Below, in pieces: positions 1 through 10,665 of a DNA stretch of 64,000 nucleotides. The DNA is taken from positions 1,248,385-1,312,384 of the forward strand of contig NW_006768765.1 of assembly GCF_000204055.1 (NCBI RefSeq), in the 5' to 3' direction. Each line of letters begins with the position of its first letter. Positions within the stretch are counted from its first letter, which is position 1. This DNA is from Melampsora larici-populina 98AG31. Lineage: Eukaryota; Basidiomycota; Pucciniomycetes; Pucciniales; Melampsoraceae. Below the pieces are notes generated by a model. The model saw nothing but the letters and a program-made list of their open reading frames with translations. It searched no databases and was not told the origin of the DNA. A program made the translations under genes and the position numbers.

Positions 1-535
1 TCGATATCTAGACCGGAGGGCACATCATAGTCCTAGAGAAACAAAGTAGAACCCTCAACATAAGAGCTATGGTGATAGATAAATGCAATGAAATACATAC
101 CTCGATTACCGTAGTCGACTTTCGTTTCTTGATCGGTGCTGGACGCAAAGACGATGAATTGGAAATGTTCCGAGAATCAGATCTCTTTCTCTTTCCTTTT
201 CCAATGTTCACTTTGATAGGTTTGATGGCTTTCTTCTTCGAGTTCTTTGTCGAGTGTGCTTGGACTCGACTGGGAGTTGGTGATATGACATCAGGTGGAG
301 TTTTGGAAGCTTCAGATGCATCATTGTCAGTCACAAATCCGTCAGATTCTTCGTGAGGTAATTGAAGGGCTTGACGCGAATCCGGGGACTGGATTACATA
401 GCCAGGTCAAGGCCGTACTGGACTACGGACTCGAAGCGATCTAGATGAGTTCAAAGGAGGGACAAGACACGGAATAGTTCCAAACTGAAGAGTAGACTGA
501 GTGATGTTTCTGGTATTGGCACTAGATGAAGGCAT
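1..535 (-). CDS. 5' part of unknown basic, Ser/Lys-rich protein, cut by window edge
   Basis: The minus strand has an ATG at 535-533 followed by a Ser/Thr/Arg-rich frame. One in-frame TGA (409-407) interrupts it; the same frame then stays open to 101, where a GTATGT donor (100-95) is followed by a TTTCTCTAG acceptor at 34-33. Splicing 100-33 keeps the frame and continues into DYDVPSGLDI at the edge. The second part carries basic clusters (NSKKKAIKPIKV, GKGKRKRSDS, PIKKRKS) that look like nuclear localisation signals, so a nuclear protein is a reasonable inference. I recognise no domain. The TGA may lie in a very short intron (a GT at about 430 and an AG at 390-389 would remove 42 nt in frame), be a CpG-type mutation of an Arg codon, or mark a pseudogene. 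There is no in-frame ATG downstream of it within the first exon. Confidence 0.45.
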
Positions 536-779
536 GTTGTAATGGTAGAAAGATACGCGGTTTAAGAGATCTATTTGGGAGGATATCAGATTAGATGATC
601 AATCGGAAATGAAAAGTGAATGGAAGTTAACAAATGTAAAAGAATTTGTGCAAGATCTATGAGACAGATGAGGAAATGAAAAATCTTACAATTGTGGAGT
701 CCTTGTATAGCCAAATCGAATGGCTTTGAATGCCCACAAAGCAACATCATCCTTCGTTTACGGTTTCTCTAAGGCTTGG

Positions 780-970
780 GATCCGATTAGTTGAGACACA
801 TACAATGTGATCTTGGAGTTGTTATGTGGACAAGGAAGTTCTGGAGTGGTCCTAGGATAAAACAGTAGTGCTGGATGCTTGAGATCCGATTAGTTGAGAC
901 GTATAAGATGTGAAGTGAGTGAGAAACTGCTGGAATGGTGCTAGAATCGGTAGTGGTGGTGAGATGGAAG
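780..970. repeat. Imperfect two-copy tandem duplication (~100 bp unit)
   Basis: The string GATCCGATTAGTTGAGAC occurs at about 780 and again at about 882. Each copy is followed by related sequence (…ATRARATGTGA… …CTGGARTGGT…). The unit is about 100 bp and the second copy is diverged. No coding function is apparent. Confidence 0.6.
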
Positions 971-1739
971 TGTGGTACTGTTGGTAGCATGAAAACATGA
1001 CGGTGATTTTGATGGCTCGCGAGATGAACTGTTGGGACTGAGGGTTAGTGTCGAGGGTTAGTGGGTCAAGGGTTAGGGGATGGATAGAGGGTGAGTGAAC
1101 TGCTGGGATGGCAATGGGCAACCCAAAACCTGTCACCCTTGGTGGCGCTCGGTGCACTATGGGCGCTATAGGATTTAGGGCGCTCGGGTTCGCTGTGAAG
1201 CCATATAGCACAGCGGTATTCCGCTGTACACAGCGCCAAAATAAATCGCTACATTTCCTAGGGTATAGCCATAGCTATAGTTATGGCTAAATATCGCTAT
1301 GTGGCCAAACCCATAGCACGGGCGGAGTGTCCGCTCCGCTACCGCCCCGCTGCCGCTTTCTCGGGCGGAGCGACGGTGGTGTTGGTTGTGGTTTAAACCA
1401 AGCATCATGCCAAGGGTCAATGTAAAGCCAACTTATCAATGTCTAGGGAGGGCAGCAATGGCATGACCTTGTCAATTACAACACATTAAGCCTTTGAAGT
1501 GCTTGTTGTACAGTTGCCTCTGAATCAACCCATATGCCTGGTAGCCCATACACTGCCCCAGCCCATGATTTGTGTCTCCATATTTCTTACGGACAGAGGA
1601 AATGAGTCAAAAAAACCCTGACTCTATCATGACCCTTAAGCCATACATTTTTTTTGGAAACCAAAGACAAAAACCTCATAGTTTTTTGCAGGAAAAATGC
1701 CAAATACTACACAGGTGACTATTGAGAAATACTTGCAAA
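971..1739. other. Non-coding repeat DNA with clustered palindromes
   Basis: No gene is supported here. Between 1195 and 1385 there are several short perfect palindromes: ACAGCGG/CCGCTGT at 1210-1216 and 1221-1227; TAGCCATA/TATGGCTA at 1266-1273 and 1282-1289; GGGCGG/CCGCCC at 1320-1325 and 1342-1347. The patch is GC-rich in AT-rich surroundings. It looks like a fragment of a repetitive element rather than a gene. Confidence 0.45.
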
Positions 1740-2290
1740 GCTCTCCAGGTCCATTTGATTTCATCAATTTCACACAGATCATCACAAGTTCAACTCTTCA
1801 ACCAACAAAACTGATTCCTACATCTTCAAGGGCTGGTATCATTGGAGATTGTTCATAAAGATAACACAAAATTTGTTCCCAAACTCTTCATTTTGAATAC
1901 CACCAATGAGCATGCAAGTGGCCTTGAGACCTGGACTCAGGAGGAGTTTTTCATCAAACAACACAACCACAAATACCTGCTCCAGAGCACTCTGCAGTTG
2001 AATCACCTGTGTACTCTAATTTACTCAAGTCTGTACATGTTTTTACAAATCACATCAGACACATATTCTAAGGCCGTGTGTGAAAGCATATGGGACTTAG
2101 AGGGCTTTCTGTTGAGCTCTGCAGGTATTTGTTGTAGTACTCTCCAAAACACTAGTTCAGTCCACACTTTTGTCTTTACTTTCCCAGTCCTCTTCCATAT
2201 GCAATAACAGCACACCAAAATTGTGTCTTGCATTTTGTGAAAAATTGTCTGCAATAATCCATGAATCCATTGGTATGGGTCAGTGGAAAG
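1740..2290 (+). mobile_element. Decayed element, family copy 1 (second copy at ~52.4-52.9 kb)
   Basis: This stretch is homologous to 52400-52890 on the same strand. Shared landmarks are GCAAGTGGCCTYRAGACCTGG (1915 versus 52505), GATTTACTCAAGTCTG-like (2018 versus 52631) and ACTCTCCAAAACACTAGT (2138 versus 52745), in the same order and at similar spacing. A partly open frame at 1842-2207 suggests decayed coding sequence, but I recognise no transposase or reverse-transcriptase motif. Confidence 0.55.
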
Positions 2291-2295
2291 AATCT

Positions 2296-2896
2296 TGGTA
2301 GCCTATCTAACCTAACAATGTCCCTCTTGGCAAGTGAGCCTGTGAGAGAGGGACTTGTGGGTTATCCACAAAATTTGGTGTGCGAGGAAGAAACTTTTGG
2401 CTGGGGAATTTTTCAACCCACTATAACTTCTTACCCTTCAAATAAACAGTGTTTGGACCAAAGAAAGGTCCTGTGTGCCTGCTCAACCTACACATGGTAG
2501 TCTTTGGAATCTCTCTCTAGGTTTCAGGAAAGTACTACAGAAAGACTTGAGAAATGGGTTCACATGTAACATTTCAGCTTGCCTGGTGTGAGCTTTTGAC
2601 AGGTTGGACAGCTTTCTCGGAGATTTTGAGTTTTTTTTGCAAATTTCTGCCTTTCATTGCTCTGCAATCATCACATCAAATACACAATCAGACACATGAA
2701 CATATGCAGGATGAGCAGGCACACAGGAGCCTTCTTTGGTCTGAAGACTGTTCATTAGAGGGGTAAGAAGTTATGGCAGGTTAAAAAGCTCCCCAGCCCA
2801 AAGTTTTTTGCTCACACACCAAATTTTGTGGGTAACCTGTAAGTGCCCCTCTTGCAGGCTGGCTCACGGAGAGACTTTGTTAGGTTAGGTAGCCCA
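2296..2896. repeat. Large inverted repeat, ~205-bp arms around ~200-bp loop
   Basis: The left arm (2296-2500) matches the reverse complement of the right arm (about 2697-2896) over its whole length with scattered mismatches. Shared blocks include CCTAACCTAAC, CACACCAAATTTTGTGG, GGGTAAGAAGTTAT and TGAGCAGGCACACAGG. The structure fits a foldback or long-TIR non-autonomous element. I could not fix a target-site duplication. Confidence 0.7.
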
Positions 2897-3282
2897 TGCG
2901 CTATGAAAACGTATAGCTTTTGGGTTCCACAAAGAGGTATGGGTTACAGTTAATGAATAACATGTATTGGATATCTGCATAGGGGTTGTCTACACAGGTC
3001 ACGTGCTAAACGAACTTTAGGTGACTTTCCTTGCGTTTAAATCATGTGCTTCACCCGGCGGAAAGAAAAAAAACAAATTTGACAAGCATGAAACAAGTAG
3101 TTGGAATGGAACAGCAAGAGCAATATTGGCGAGATCACAAGGTGGGAAACTGTTGCAAGGCACATAACTGCAGGAAAAGATAAAGATGAATGAAGAGATT
3201 TTGCATGTGTTGATGATAAAAGTGGCAAAAAGATTGGCGTATCACATACGTCCCCGCAACACTCCGATACCTGATATTTGAG
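2897..3282. other. Intergenic, downstream of SPE2
   Basis: No gene or clear repeat is seen. It includes the region 3' of the minus-strand SPE2 gene. Confidence 0.4.
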
Positions 3283-4753
3283 TTAAAGGCGCTCGAATGT
3301 AGCAAAGACCAAGTCATAACCTTCAAACTCGTATATGATTCGGTCGGTACGCTTGTACCCTCGGACAAGATCACGTCCAAGGACAGTCTTGAAACCTTGG
3401 TTCTCTCGTACTTGTACTTGATTGTCTTCGTCCGACTCCTCCGACTCTTGCGATACGAATAGGGTGATACTCATCCGCTTGGGTTCAAAGACCCCTAAGA
3501 CACGATTGACTACCTTGATGAGATCCATTTTGCGACCTGAATAATCAACATTACACTCGAAAGATGCATAGCTATAAGCCTCTTCAGGTGTCACATGTAT
3601 GGTGGCGTATCGTTGTTGGTCTGACCCGCCGATCATATTGGCCGAGAATCCACACGGTGAAAAGAGGAAAGCATCCGTCGCGCCGCCACCAATCAGCGAT
3701 TCGGCATCCAATCCGAGCTCCTGAGCCAAAGCTAACCCAGGACGATGGCCCTCAACTGAAGGTTCTTCGGGGTAGCGGGTCGCAAGAGCCGTTGCAGAGG
3801 TGTAAAATTTTTCACAGGCCCGGGCCGAAAGGCCAGACATGAGGATCTCCAACGTGGAGTCAGGCTCAAACGAGCAAGGGTTGAGTTGGGCTAGTACAGG
3901 GGCTTCGAGCGCCGGACTAGCGATGTTGCTCTGCGGAATTCCGATTTGAGATATGGGTGAAGATGAGAGCAGAACGTCGTCCTTTGGTGGCGTGAGATAT
4001 AACAACCAATGGTCACCTTCCATCTTGCCTACAGTATAGGCTGAACCACCATCTGTAATAAGTGAGAAAGATTGTGAGTCACCCATAGACCAGAAAGTGG
4101 TCATGTTCATCAAAGGCATTTTAACTGACCAAATAGGCTGTCTAAAAGACCGACTTCATGAGTCCAAGCTTTGTGGGGACCCAATTGTCGTTCGGGAAAC
4201 ATGAAGCTTTTGCGGCTATAGAAGCAACGCCAAACGCCTGGGAAACCGCAGATCTCTTTCGCAATCTTCAATAAGGTCTGGAGGCCCAGTAAGAGGGTCG
4301 TTGTCCCGCAAGTTTTCAAGATGAGCTTATGAGGCCAGACAAACATGGAGGACTCCCTGTTGTTCAGATGGAAAATGAAAACGGACCAATCAGGATGATG
4401 ACGTGAGGAAGCAATGTGTGTGTTAATACTTACGAAAGGAGATATGCATCTACATCTTCCGCCTCCACAACACTCAGCACCTTACATTTTACCTCGTCCA
4501 ACATACCATGCCACACTTCTTTCGCCACTCTTCGCAACCCCGTCAATTTCACCTGAGCGTGCGCGCCGTCCAAGACACCTGGGATCGAGTCGCGAGTGCC
4601 GATATTGGATTGGATCGGAACAGCGTTGGGCGAAGCTGAAAACCATAACTCTAGAAGCTTTTCAGGACCTTCAAATGGGCCTGAGGATGAGCTGTCATCC
4701 TGAAGAACTGAAAGGGCCGTGTTCTGAACGGCGGGAAAAATCGGGGCGGTCAT
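3283..4753 (-). CDS. SPE2: S-adenosylmethionine decarboxylase proenzyme
   Basis: This enzyme makes decarboxylated SAM, the aminopropyl donor for spermidine and spermine; it acts in the cytosol. Three exons (4753-4434, 4356-4130, 4052-3283) join in phase to 438 aa, with donors GTAAGT and GTCAGT. Visible motifs are [12 protein letters not shown] near residue 28, the self-processing site LSESS with the split Ser codon at residue 107 (cleavage before Ser109, which becomes the pyruvoyl group), [42 protein letters not shown] (catalytic Cys/Ser region) and TIHVTPEE (processing His). It ends near [12 protein letters not shown], as eukaryotic family members do. The family is usually 330-420 aa; the extra length lies in linkers such as the acidic stretch [10 protein letters not shown]. 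The ATG at 4753-4751 is preceded by an ATG-free leader of at least 47 nt, so no short upstream ORF is evident there. Confidence 0.97.
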
Positions 4754-6150
4754 GATGCGAGAGGAGCGAACGTTAGGTAGCTGCGATATGGGAGGGCGGA
4801 TTATTTCGTTTTTGTTTTTGTTTTTTGCGCCCCCTTCTTCCGCGTAGGAAAGAGAGGCTGAAAGTAAGGAAAATCTGAAGCGGAGGTAGGCTATACGAAA
4901 CGCTAGGCGGAAACACTTGAGGTTAGCTTAGAAGTTGATGATGGATTGGGTGATGTCAGCGAAGGTTGGAACCGAGGTCTGGCGGAGTGGCCAATCGAAC
5001 TGAGAAGACTATAGTATGGGGAGCAGATGAGGGCATGGAATGCAATGGGTACACCGAAAGTGATAATTAAGAGTCACGACAGTGGAATGAGAATTTTAGC
5101 TGAGGAGAAGGACAAGTGTGAACGAGGATGAGGTCAATGGTTTCACACTGTCAAATTTCAATGCGATCGGGTATAGGTTGTGGTTTGACTGCTATGTACT
5201 TAACAACTCACCCTATGCTGAAACAGTTTAAACTTTACATACTGAACATGCCACACTCCAAGCTGCCTTGACTCTGGTATCCAAGGTAGATGAAATGTTG
5301 TTACCAAAGGCATTCTTCTCTCAGGTAACACCTGACCATGTGCAAAATGCTGTTTTGAATGCCAATGTCAAGGGATACGTTGGAAGCAGACAATCAAGTC
5401 AAGTCTGATCATTGAAGCTTAATCACAAGAAACTTGTCGGGTGAATAAGGCCATATCAGGCATAATTCTTTCAGGGTTTTTTGTTCAAGTTCTCTTATAG
5501 TTGTGTGAAATGTTGGACATGTTGCACTGAGTTCTTTTCTAGAAAATATTGACAACAAGTGGGTTTCCTGATCAGTGGGATCCCAAGTCTTCATCAACAA
5601 TACAAAGGAACAAAGGTGTTAAATAAATAAATATCAAAAGATAGATAAAAACCGCCCAGACTGTTGCGGCTATCCCAATATCAGAGTCAAGAGGAACACA
5701 TGTCATACATAGAAGGAAAAACAGCAAGTCTGATATATCAAAACAAATGACAAAGGTAGGGTTGCATAACCAAAGACCTCAACTTCCACCCACCATAAAC
5801 CCCAATTCCTGTTGATTCACACACTGTTCAGTTGCCTTTAACTTTCAGGTTTTCAATCTTAAACTTCAGCTGTTGCATTTGAGATCTTTAAGCCTATGCT
5901 GAAGACCAATCTATGAGATGTCTGATGAATCCTCCCCCTGATGACTGCACAATGTTTACCTGCATAGAAGCAAGCAAGCACAGAAGAAAGGAGAGTTTTT
6001 ATCTATACATTTGTAAAGAACCAGTAGTTACTCGCAGGAGGGGGTCTAAAGGGAGTTCTGTTGGGGGGTGAATGAGTATTAAGCCCCACTGAAGTGGGAT
6101 TTGGACTTGGAGTCTAGAAGCAAGTCCATGTATGATTTATTTCTTATCAC
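4754..6150. other. SPE2 upstream region, then repeat-like AT-rich DNA
   Basis: The first ~200 bases are the presumed SPE2 promoter and leader (a poly-T stretch at about 4800-4830 on the plus strand is A-rich on the gene's strand). The rest contains only short, non-conserved open frames and no recognisable gene. Confidence 0.4.
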
Positions 6151-6456
6151 AAACACCGTGTTTGTATGCTTGTAGCACGTCGACGTGCGCACACCAAGTA
6201 GTTTCCTTAGACACTTGACAGACCTATTGAAGAGGTTTCACAACAGACACATCTTCCCTTTATAAACTGGGATTTTGGCAGTCAGTTGACCCCAGCTGAT
6301 GAAAAAGGATTCTGTGAACCCCATAACTAAATCATTGTTCACAAAGGGTGCCCAAGAACAAGCTCAGTCTAAATCTGACTGAAAGACTTTCAAATTTATT
6401 ATGAAAATCTCTGTGTGTGCACATTGACGGGCTCCGAGGATATTGACACGGTGAAA
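6151..6456. mobile_element. CACTA-like MITE, copy A, TSD AAA
   Basis: The element at 6154-6453 (300 bp) begins CACCGTG and ends CACGGTG. It is flanked on both sides by AAA (6151-6153 and 6454-6456). The arms are inverted repeats (…TTGTAGCACG…GTGCGCACAC / GTGTGTGCAC…). A second copy lies in the opposite orientation at 8079-8356. CAC-starting TIRs with a 3-bp duplication are typical of CACTA/CMC elements. The length and lack of an open frame indicate a non-autonomous derivative. Confidence 0.75.
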
Positions 6457-6473
6457 GGTTGTTGAGTTCATGA

Positions 6474-6740
6474 TCTTGAATTCCTTGAGGTATATACAAA
6501 CAAAAGGATTTAGAGAAATAGTGCTTAAAACAATAAGAATACAAGATGCCTTGATTACCTGTCTCCAAATGTTATTGAGATAACAATCTGTCTTGAATTC
6601 CTTGAGCAGTATATGTAAAAGAAATAAGAGAGGTATGTAGCAATGAAAACAATAAGACTGAATTGTGTCTTGATTTCCTGGCCAAAAGGTTATTGAGATA
6701 AAAATTGGTCTTGATTTCCCTACGGAGCCAGTATGAAAAA
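6474..6740. repeat. Imperfect tandem repeat, ~117-bp unit, 2.2 copies
   Basis: TCTTGAATTCCTTGAG occurs at 6474 and 6591, and the related TCTTGATTTCCCT at 6709. Each unit carries AAAACAATAAGA and GTTATTGAGATAA at matching offsets. Confidence 0.7.
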
Positions 6741-8075
6741 CATCAAGCTTTGAGATGAATGATGAGCAGCTCCAGTATAGGTTCTAAGTAGTGTTATGCA
6801 TATGTATGCTTGTAGTGATATAAGAATCATCATATCATCATTCCCATGTCTTGATGAAATCAGTACACATTTCTGTGTTTCAAGAGATAAAAATCCATGA
6901 AAAAAGGAAAAAAGTGTAGGTATAAAAACTGACAGTATGGCTGCGGAATTAAATCAACTTGTGTAAAAATTATATTTCAGTCAATCCAAAGATTGGGGAA
7001 TATGATCTCACAAAACCTGAAAGCAGGTTTGAGGAGTGGTAGGTCAACATATTGACAAAGCAGAGTACCACAAATGGAATGCAATGTAGGTTTCATATAA
7101 ATCTACTGGTGATTGGTGATTTGGCTGTGATTTTGCCAGTTTTTGGCATGTTTTGGGAATGATAAGACCTGTGAGAGGTGAGCAATTAGCATATCTAAAT
7201 GTGTGATTTGGAGCCCTATAACATTTGAACTGGAATTGTCTCAGACAGGACAAGTGTGCTTTGTTCCACACAACTGTTCTTTTCTGAAACAAGATTTGAA
7301 AAAATGAGCTTCCCAAATCACCAAACCAAATTGCAATTGACTGTGTAGGCATAGTTCAAGGGCAACCAAAATACCTTCTGTGGAGTTCAGCACTCAAGAT
7401 TTCTATCCCACTCAGTCTCACTGCACCTGTGTGGGGAGTCTATGTAAAATTGACAATGAGTGACCACCACACAGACACAGTCTGATATAGTTTGGAGCTC
7501 TTTGCAGAAATCTATTTGTCTCAAGCACATTTACATCAAGAGCATACATTTGCGCCCAAAAACCTCAGAAGTAATGATTTGATGACAATTCAAAGTCAGA
7601 AAATAACTTGGAGAAATTTAGTACCCTTTGACTCAAGCATGTGACTTTGACTATCCAGGTATTTTGTGTCGTGAGCTTCTGCACCCAATACCTTTTGATT
7701 TGCCAGTACTCAATGATATCAACACAGCAACAGATATGTTACCTTGTGTACTGGTACTGTGGGTTGAGACCACCTTATGCCTCAACAGCCAGTATCATAC
7801 CATTGTTGAAAGGTAGGTATGGTACTCTACCAGTACCTGACTGACAAACACCAGTACAGTATGGTGTCATAACTAGGTAGGTACAACTGGTGACGGCAGC
7901 TGGCTAGTATCTGAAGAAACTTACAATTTTGTTCATATTGGTACACAAATTTTGTGATTATTTGCAGTTTGATAGCATTAGTGGTGCTGCTTGAAAAAAT
8001 GGACAAAGGGTATTACTATCAAGGGTGGATGGGGCCCCTTGCTGCTCCAGTACCATACAGAAAGAGGTACAGTAC
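6741..8075. other. AT-rich intergenic DNA, no gene seen
   Basis: Only short open frames without conserved motifs occur. The part after 7790 is rich in GGTAC-type words (ggtactctaccagtacctg), giving short local palindromes. Confidence 0.35.
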
Positions 8076-8359
8076 AGTCACCATGAAAATATCCTTGTAG
8101 CACATTAATGTGCACACACAGAGAGTTTTGAAACAAATCTGAAAGTTTTTGGTTGGATTTGTACTGAAATTTTTGTTGAGCACCCTTTGTGAATAGTGAT
8201 ATATTTATGTCTTCAGCTGAGGTCAACTGACTGTCAATTTTGCAGTTGATAAGGGGAAAATGTGCCTGTTAGGGCACCTCTTTGATGGGTCTATACCGTG
8301 TCTAAAGCAAGGCCTGTGTGTGCACGTCAACATGCTACAAGGATATTTACATGGTGAGT
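8076..8359. mobile_element. CACTA-like MITE, copy B, TSD AGT
   Basis: The element at 8079-8356 (278 bp) begins CACCATG and ends CATGGTG, flanked by AGT on both sides (8076-8078 and 8357-8359). The arms share ATCCTTGTAGCA with the reverse complement TGCTACAAGGAT. Its left half matches the right half of copy A in inverted orientation (CACAAAGGGTGC…, CTCTGTGTGTGCAC). Two copies with independent 3-bp duplications confirm the element boundaries. Confidence 0.8.
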
Positions 8360-8497
8360 ACCGTACCCTGTGCTGTACCAATATGACAGGTACAATACTG
8401 GGTACCATACCTGGGGAATCAAATGACTCTGGAGCCCCTCCAGGACTGTACCAGCCAAAACTGAGGTATGGTACTCCTGGTACAGTACTGATCAAAG

Positions 8498-8678
8498 TAC
8501 AGTCGCCTCTGCAAGAACCAATACATGAAAAAACCAATAATCATGCAAAACCAATACTTTTTTGAGCAAATAAATCTTCATTTTTAGTGAATTTTGCTCT
8601 GAGAAAACAGATACTCGGTGAAAACCAATAGCTTTGGACCCAATTTTTTGGGTATTGGTTTTCACAGAGGTGACTGTA
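8498..8678. mobile_element. Tc1/mariner (pogo/Fot1-like) MITE, TA duplication
   Basis: The element at 8500-8676 (177 bp) has TIRs CAGTCGCCTCTG…ACCAATA and, on the other strand, CAGTCACCTCTGTGAAAACC, flanked by TA on both sides. The internal part repeats AACCAATA three times. CAGTC-type ends with a TA target are characteristic of pogo/Fot1-like DNA transposons. Single related ends occur at 42692-42746 and 56515-56580. Confidence 0.75.
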
Positions 8679-8705
8679 GATATATTACAATACAATACCG
8701 GTAGC

Positions 8706-9162
8706 AGTATGGTAGGACCCCAGAAAGCTTCTGGAGAACAATACGTCCTGGATCCATTCCGGCCCCGACCCTCACACTTTCACCATTTGCATCGGGGAGA
8801 CATGGTTTAACATGCATTTCTCGGTGGAAGAAGAACCGCCTTGATCAGCGCTCTTGATTACATATACTTTTACTTATGTACCACATGTAATTACCAAGAT
8901 ATCCGTATGTAAGTACCTGGCCTGACCCGGTATGGATTTTTGCCGGCCTGGGAGGGGCAAAAGTTACAAATTACACATTTCCAAAGCAACCAGGCATGTT
9001 CAGAGTCAGACATGTGTACCATCTGATAGCCCTTGTTGAGGCGCATCTTTTGCACCTGTCACATATCTGGTACTGTGTTACATGACTTCACAAAACACCG
9101 GTATCTGAAAACCCCTCCAGGACGCATTGTTCTCCAGGAGCTTTCCGGGGTCCTAGTATGGT
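8706..9162. mobile_element. hAT-type MITE with 8-bp TSD AGTATGGT
   Basis: The element at 8714-9154 (441 bp) starts AGGACCCCAGAAAGCTTCTG and ends with its inverted counterpart CAGGAGCTTTCCGGGGTCCT; TIRs are about 38 bp. Identical 8-bp AGTATGGT sequences flank it (8706-8713 and 9155-9162). An 8-bp duplication is the hallmark of the hAT superfamily. There is no transposase frame, so it is non-autonomous. A diverged relative runs off the right edge of the window (about 63632-64000). Confidence 0.85.
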
Positions 9163-10665
9163 ATCTGTTGCTGCACTGATGATATGGCTACCTATGATGA
9201 TACATATGAGCACTATTGGATAGTTCCACACAAATGATTGGTGGTAAACCTGAACTCCTCCTTGTACAAAAACAATGTATACCACTCTAGCCCAACTGGC
9301 CAAGCCCTTTGTTTAAGGAACTCTACAATTTTAGGTTCAAGCAGAATGAATTATCTCAATCTCTACTCCTCTATGTGAACCATAAACACTTATTATTAGA
9401 GTTGTCTTAAGATCTGACAGGAAGCCACATAATCATAAGCCTTTCATATTTTGCTTCTGCAAGATCAAAAATTGATGGACTCCTCACAATGTTCACAGGA
9501 TGGTAGTGTTTTATATTTTATGGGGAGTCAATCAAAATGATCCCATGTTGACAGGCCATGAATCATCAAATTTTAGCGTGAGAAGTCCAAGGGCAAGATG
9601 GTTCTATCCATTCCTGTGTTCAAGCCAAAATCAATTCAGTGGTATTACTTTGACCCACGGTAGCTGCCATATATCTAAGATGATTTGGTGTTGGTAACTC
9701 ATCATTAACATATCAAAAGGAAGTTTGGAGTCAATTAAATGTGTTATTGTAACTGACAGGTTGGTCTTATTCCATTACATTATTGGTTCTACAGCTATGA
9801 AATCATAGTCGTTGATCACTTTCACTTCTGACATTCCCATATTTTTTACTTGTGTCAAAACTCATAACTTTCTTTGAACTCAGTGTTTTGCCTTTTGTAT
9901 CTTAAAAAACAGTGTTTTGTCCCACCCGCCCATCATCCTGTTGCTCTAAATGTTTATATTTTTGCTTCTTTTGTCAATCATTATCTTTCATAAATAGCTA
10001 CATGGGACTACTTTCTTACCTTTGTTTTGATCATCCAGTTTATATGATTATTTGATTATCTATATTATTTGAAAAGTTTTTTCTTAATGACAGATGTTAT
10101 TTTTCTATCTGGCTATGAAATTGTTATTGGTTACAGTTATTCCTTTATCTTCTCAATTTTAAATTTTAGTCTCATTATTGTAGCGATGTTGGTGCTGCAA
10201 TGCTTGCAAGTTGCACCTCTCCTTTGCGCACACATTGAGCTAAAGATTCGGCGCACATGTGCGCGCAGCCTAGCAAAAACGGCCGCCGTGCTGTCCTCTT
10301 CTGTCACGGCAACGTCATCAACTGACTTGACCAAATTCCAAACTTGGAATTTTCAGAAAATCACACCCAAGCAGATCCACCCAAGACTCTGATGACTGGA
10401 GCTCAGCAGAATGAAAAGGACGATGCGGCGATTCGAGAACATCACATAAACAATGGTATGCACACTCCTATTTCTTTTTATCTCGGTTATCAAAGCATCC
10501 ATATAACAAACTATCCATCTCTAGTTGCTGCTTGAACAATTATTAGGACACTAACATGAATTCACAACGATGAACACAGATGAACACATACGGCCGGGCA
10601 TCACAAGACTTTAGACATTCATTTACCGCAAGAAATTCGAAAGAGAGTCTGCATTGGCCACAGAA
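9163..10665. other. AT-rich intergenic DNA with one GC-rich patch
   Basis: No gene is supported. A GC-rich patch at about 10190-10320 (…GGCGCACATGTGCGCGCAG…) stands out by composition but carries no recognisable frame or motif. Confidence 0.35.

Noticed and set aside
8..334. Start at 334 for the left-edge gene
   Set aside because: The codon there is GTG; the frame continues upstream to a TGA at 409-407 and an ATG at 535.
1042..1076. Three GGGTTAG words resembling telomere repeat TTAGGG
   Set aside because: They are spaced 13 and 15 bases apart with unrelated sequence between them, so this is not a telomeric array; probably chance in a G/T-rich stretch.
10190..10320. GC-rich patch as a possible gene or CpG-island promoter
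   Set aside because: No open frame with motifs, no adjacent gene within 3 kb; composition alone is not enough.
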